A DNA stretch of 64,000 bases from NCBI RefSeq assembly GCF_050753345.1, contig NZ_JBLZFX010000020.1:9151-73150 (forward strand). Direction: 5' to 3'. The DNA comes from Alkalinema pantanalense. GTDB taxonomy: Bacteria > Cyanobacteriota > Cyanobacteriia > Leptolyngbyales > Leptolyngbyaceae. Positions 62,826-64,000 of the stretch are shown here, piece after piece. Below the pieces are notes generated by a model. That model saw nothing but the letters and a program-made list of their open reading frames with translations. It was not told the DNA's origin and ran no database searches. Position 1 is the first letter of the stretch. Every line of letters starts with the position of its first letter. A program made the translations under genes and the position numbers.

Positions 62826-63389
62826 ATGCATATTTCTAAATGCATGTTTTGGCCTATGTTTGGCCTATGTTATGAGGGATGCTAATGTGATCTCCACTGG
62901 CGTCCCTTTTGACGAAATGAATTGAGGTTGTTGCTTCTCAGGTTTCACGATCGTTGTGAGCTACTTCTCAGGTTGTCTCTCAGGTCGTCCTTCAAAAAAT
63001 TACGACTACTCCAGCGGAATGCTATCAAACGATGACCACAAAAAAAATCTCAGAAGTCTTCAGACCCTATTTTTCTTAAGGTCAGCCAATTGATAAAAAG
63101 AGCAAATTTCTGGAAATAGCCTGGGTTTGGGACATAGTGACCCTATAAAACGTTGAGATCGATCATCTCGGGTTTACCCAAATATCACTAGAACTTAAGA
63201 CAGTTATCACATACAATTCACGCTATTTTTCTTAAGATAGAGTTGTCCGGAAAGTGATTTGCCCAAAGGGAAGATCCCGGTTAGAAGGAGTCAAGTCATT
63301 ATCACAGCATGTTGATCCGAAAGCTTGATTTCCTGACCAACAGCCTCATTTACCTATCCGCTCCATTTATACGCTCCAGAGGTGCCAGT
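62826..63389. other. Intergenic region
   Basis: About 560 bases. GGCCTATGTTTGGCCTATGTT at 62849-62869 is a direct duplication of 10-bp units (shown as GGCCTATGTT twice with a T between them). TTCTTAAGGT and TTTTTCTTAAGATAG motifs recur near 63072 and 63227, perhaps regulatory. GAAGGAG at 63282 is too far from any ATG to be certain. No stable gene found. Confidence 0.45.
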
Positions 63390-63491
63390 ATGTTTAAGCC
63401 AGTAGCTTTGCAAGATAATACCGAACGCTCTGTTTTTGCTCAGTCTACGATCGCGATGATTCTCTTCCTTTTGCTCGTGGCGTTGCTTTAA
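63390..63491 (+). CDS. Candidate 33-residue membrane peptide
   Basis: From the ATG at 63390 (preceded by CAGAGGTGCCAGT, a plausible ribosome binding site) the frame encodes a 33-residue peptide: a polar N-terminal half MFKPVALQDNTERSVFA and a hydrophobic second half STIAMILFLLLVALL. Single-pass peptides of this size (PetN, PsbM type) are common in thylakoid complexes, though it matches none I know. The same frame is open from an ATG at 63309, which would add 27 residues without the membrane-protein pattern. Weakly supported. Confidence 0.4.
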   Translation: MFKPVALQDNTERSVFAQSTIAMILFLLLVALL

Positions 63492-63929
63492 TCAATCTAG
63501 TTCGTCACAACGCTAGTACGTTCCCGCATACAGAAGACGGAAGGAGACATACCAAATTCAAACTTCTAAGGCACCATAGACAGCCACTGGCTGACTGCCC
63601 AGGTTATACCAGAGGAAACTCTATTCAAATCTTTGCAACCAATGGTGCAGTCATTAGATCAGTGTATCTACCTATCAATCCTAGAACACATTGTTCAGCG
63701 ATCGATTGAAGCGATCGATTCAGTAGATCGATCAAAACCGTAAACCCTCATCTCCTTAAGTTCTAACGCTTACGGAAATGAGGGTTTATAATGACTGCCT
63801 ACAACACCATGGGAATGAACAGAAACGGACAGGTTTAAGCAATCATGAACGGAAGCGAAACTGTTCAAACGTTTCAGTCCCCAGAGTACGGCCATCCGGG
63901 GACTGAAAACTAAAATAATTTCTCTAGAG
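63492..63929. other. Gene-free region with two hairpins
   Basis: Two inverted repeats: AAACCCTCAT / ATGAGGGTTT (63742-63787, loop about 26 bases), and GTTTCAGTCCCC / GGGGACTGAAAAC (63871-63910). The first is a plausible terminator for the upstream small gene; the second may end a minus-strand transcript. No coding frame supported. Confidence 0.5.
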
Positions 63930-64000
63930 CTTAGGGATTTGCCAAGAAATAATATCCCCTCTTCATCCCCCACCCTCCTACCCTTTTACGCTCCTACCCC
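63930..64000 (-). mobile_element. MITE-like element, family B copy 3 (cut by the window edge)
   Basis: On the minus strand it reads GGGGTAGGAGCGTAAA, GGGTAGGAGGGTGGGGGATG, AAGAGGGGATATTATTTC and GGCAAATCCCTAAGC, which matches copy 1 (15607-15715) over its right two-thirds. The other end lies beyond the window. Confidence 0.75.

Noticed and set aside
63871..63910. Single CRISPR-like repeat GTTTCAGTCCCC
   Set aside because: Only one inverted repeat without further copies; better explained as a terminator hairpin.

Overview
The window is about 64 kb of a cyanobacterial chromosome. The evidence is the adjacent cytochrome b6f genes petB and petD with a divergent ctpA, a Psb32-type TPM protein, a PAP/fibrillin protein, many small families known mainly from cyanobacteria (DUF4346, DUF3134, DUF6679-like), and very frequent CGATCG/GCGATCGC (HIP1-type) octamers in and between genes. 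The protein set and the intergenic short tandem repeats fit a filamentous, Leptolyngbya-like lineage, but genus is not decidable from this window. It opens inside glyS (minus strand, 3' end cut off) and closes inside a dispersed repeat.

Layout. 1-9 kb: glyS, an FHA protein, a membrane-anchored Ig-like/propeller protein, a HlyD-type adaptor, a GT9 glycosyltransferase and an exported pentapeptide-repeat protein. 9-25 kb: a four-carbon acid sugar kinase homologue, a DUF2330 + RnfD/NqrB-like pair, several exported or membrane proteins of unknown function, DUF4346, Psb32, PrxQ, a C39-type peptidase with three N-terminal repeats, a SpoIIM/RDD membrane-protein cluster and a geranylgeranyl-reductase-like flavoprotein. 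25-34 kb: pyrH-frr with overlapping ends, a thioredoxin-like protein, an alpha/beta hydrolase, cyanase, a Rof-like small protein, PspA/IM30, a SPOR-like membrane protein, a DciA-like protein with a zinc ribbon, and a GST whose 3' end overlaps that of a convergent gene. 34-46 kb: a TPR protein, an amino-acid-type ABC binding lipoprotein, tRNA-Ser(GCU), mraY, a DUF3134 protein, a fibrillin, a RecB/Cas4-like nuclease next to recJ. 46-62 kb: two S41 C-terminal processing proteases, an HD phosphohydrolase, an ion-channel-like protein with two RCK domains, petBD, ftsH, a PRC-barrel protein, a trypsin-like protease and dxs. 62-64 kb: a Cys-patterned exported protein, a possible 33-residue membrane peptide and the third copy of a repeat.

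How it works together. Most is housekeeping: translation (glyS, frr, tRNA-Ser), nucleotides and replication/repair (pyrH, recJ, DciA-like), wall and isoprenoid precursors (mraY, dxs), photosynthetic electron transport (petBD) and its maintenance (ctpA, ftsH, Psb32, PspA/IM30). The accessory signal is in the intergenic DNA: two families of MITE-like elements (two copies of one, three of the other) and at least seven unrelated arrays of 14-20 bp tandem units. No phage, transposase gene, CRISPR array or recognisable defence island was seen. The most unusual protein-level observations are a Rof-like protein in a phylum reported to lack Rho, a channel with a non-canonical filter between two RCK domains, and a peptidase with an extracellular-looking architecture but no signal peptide.
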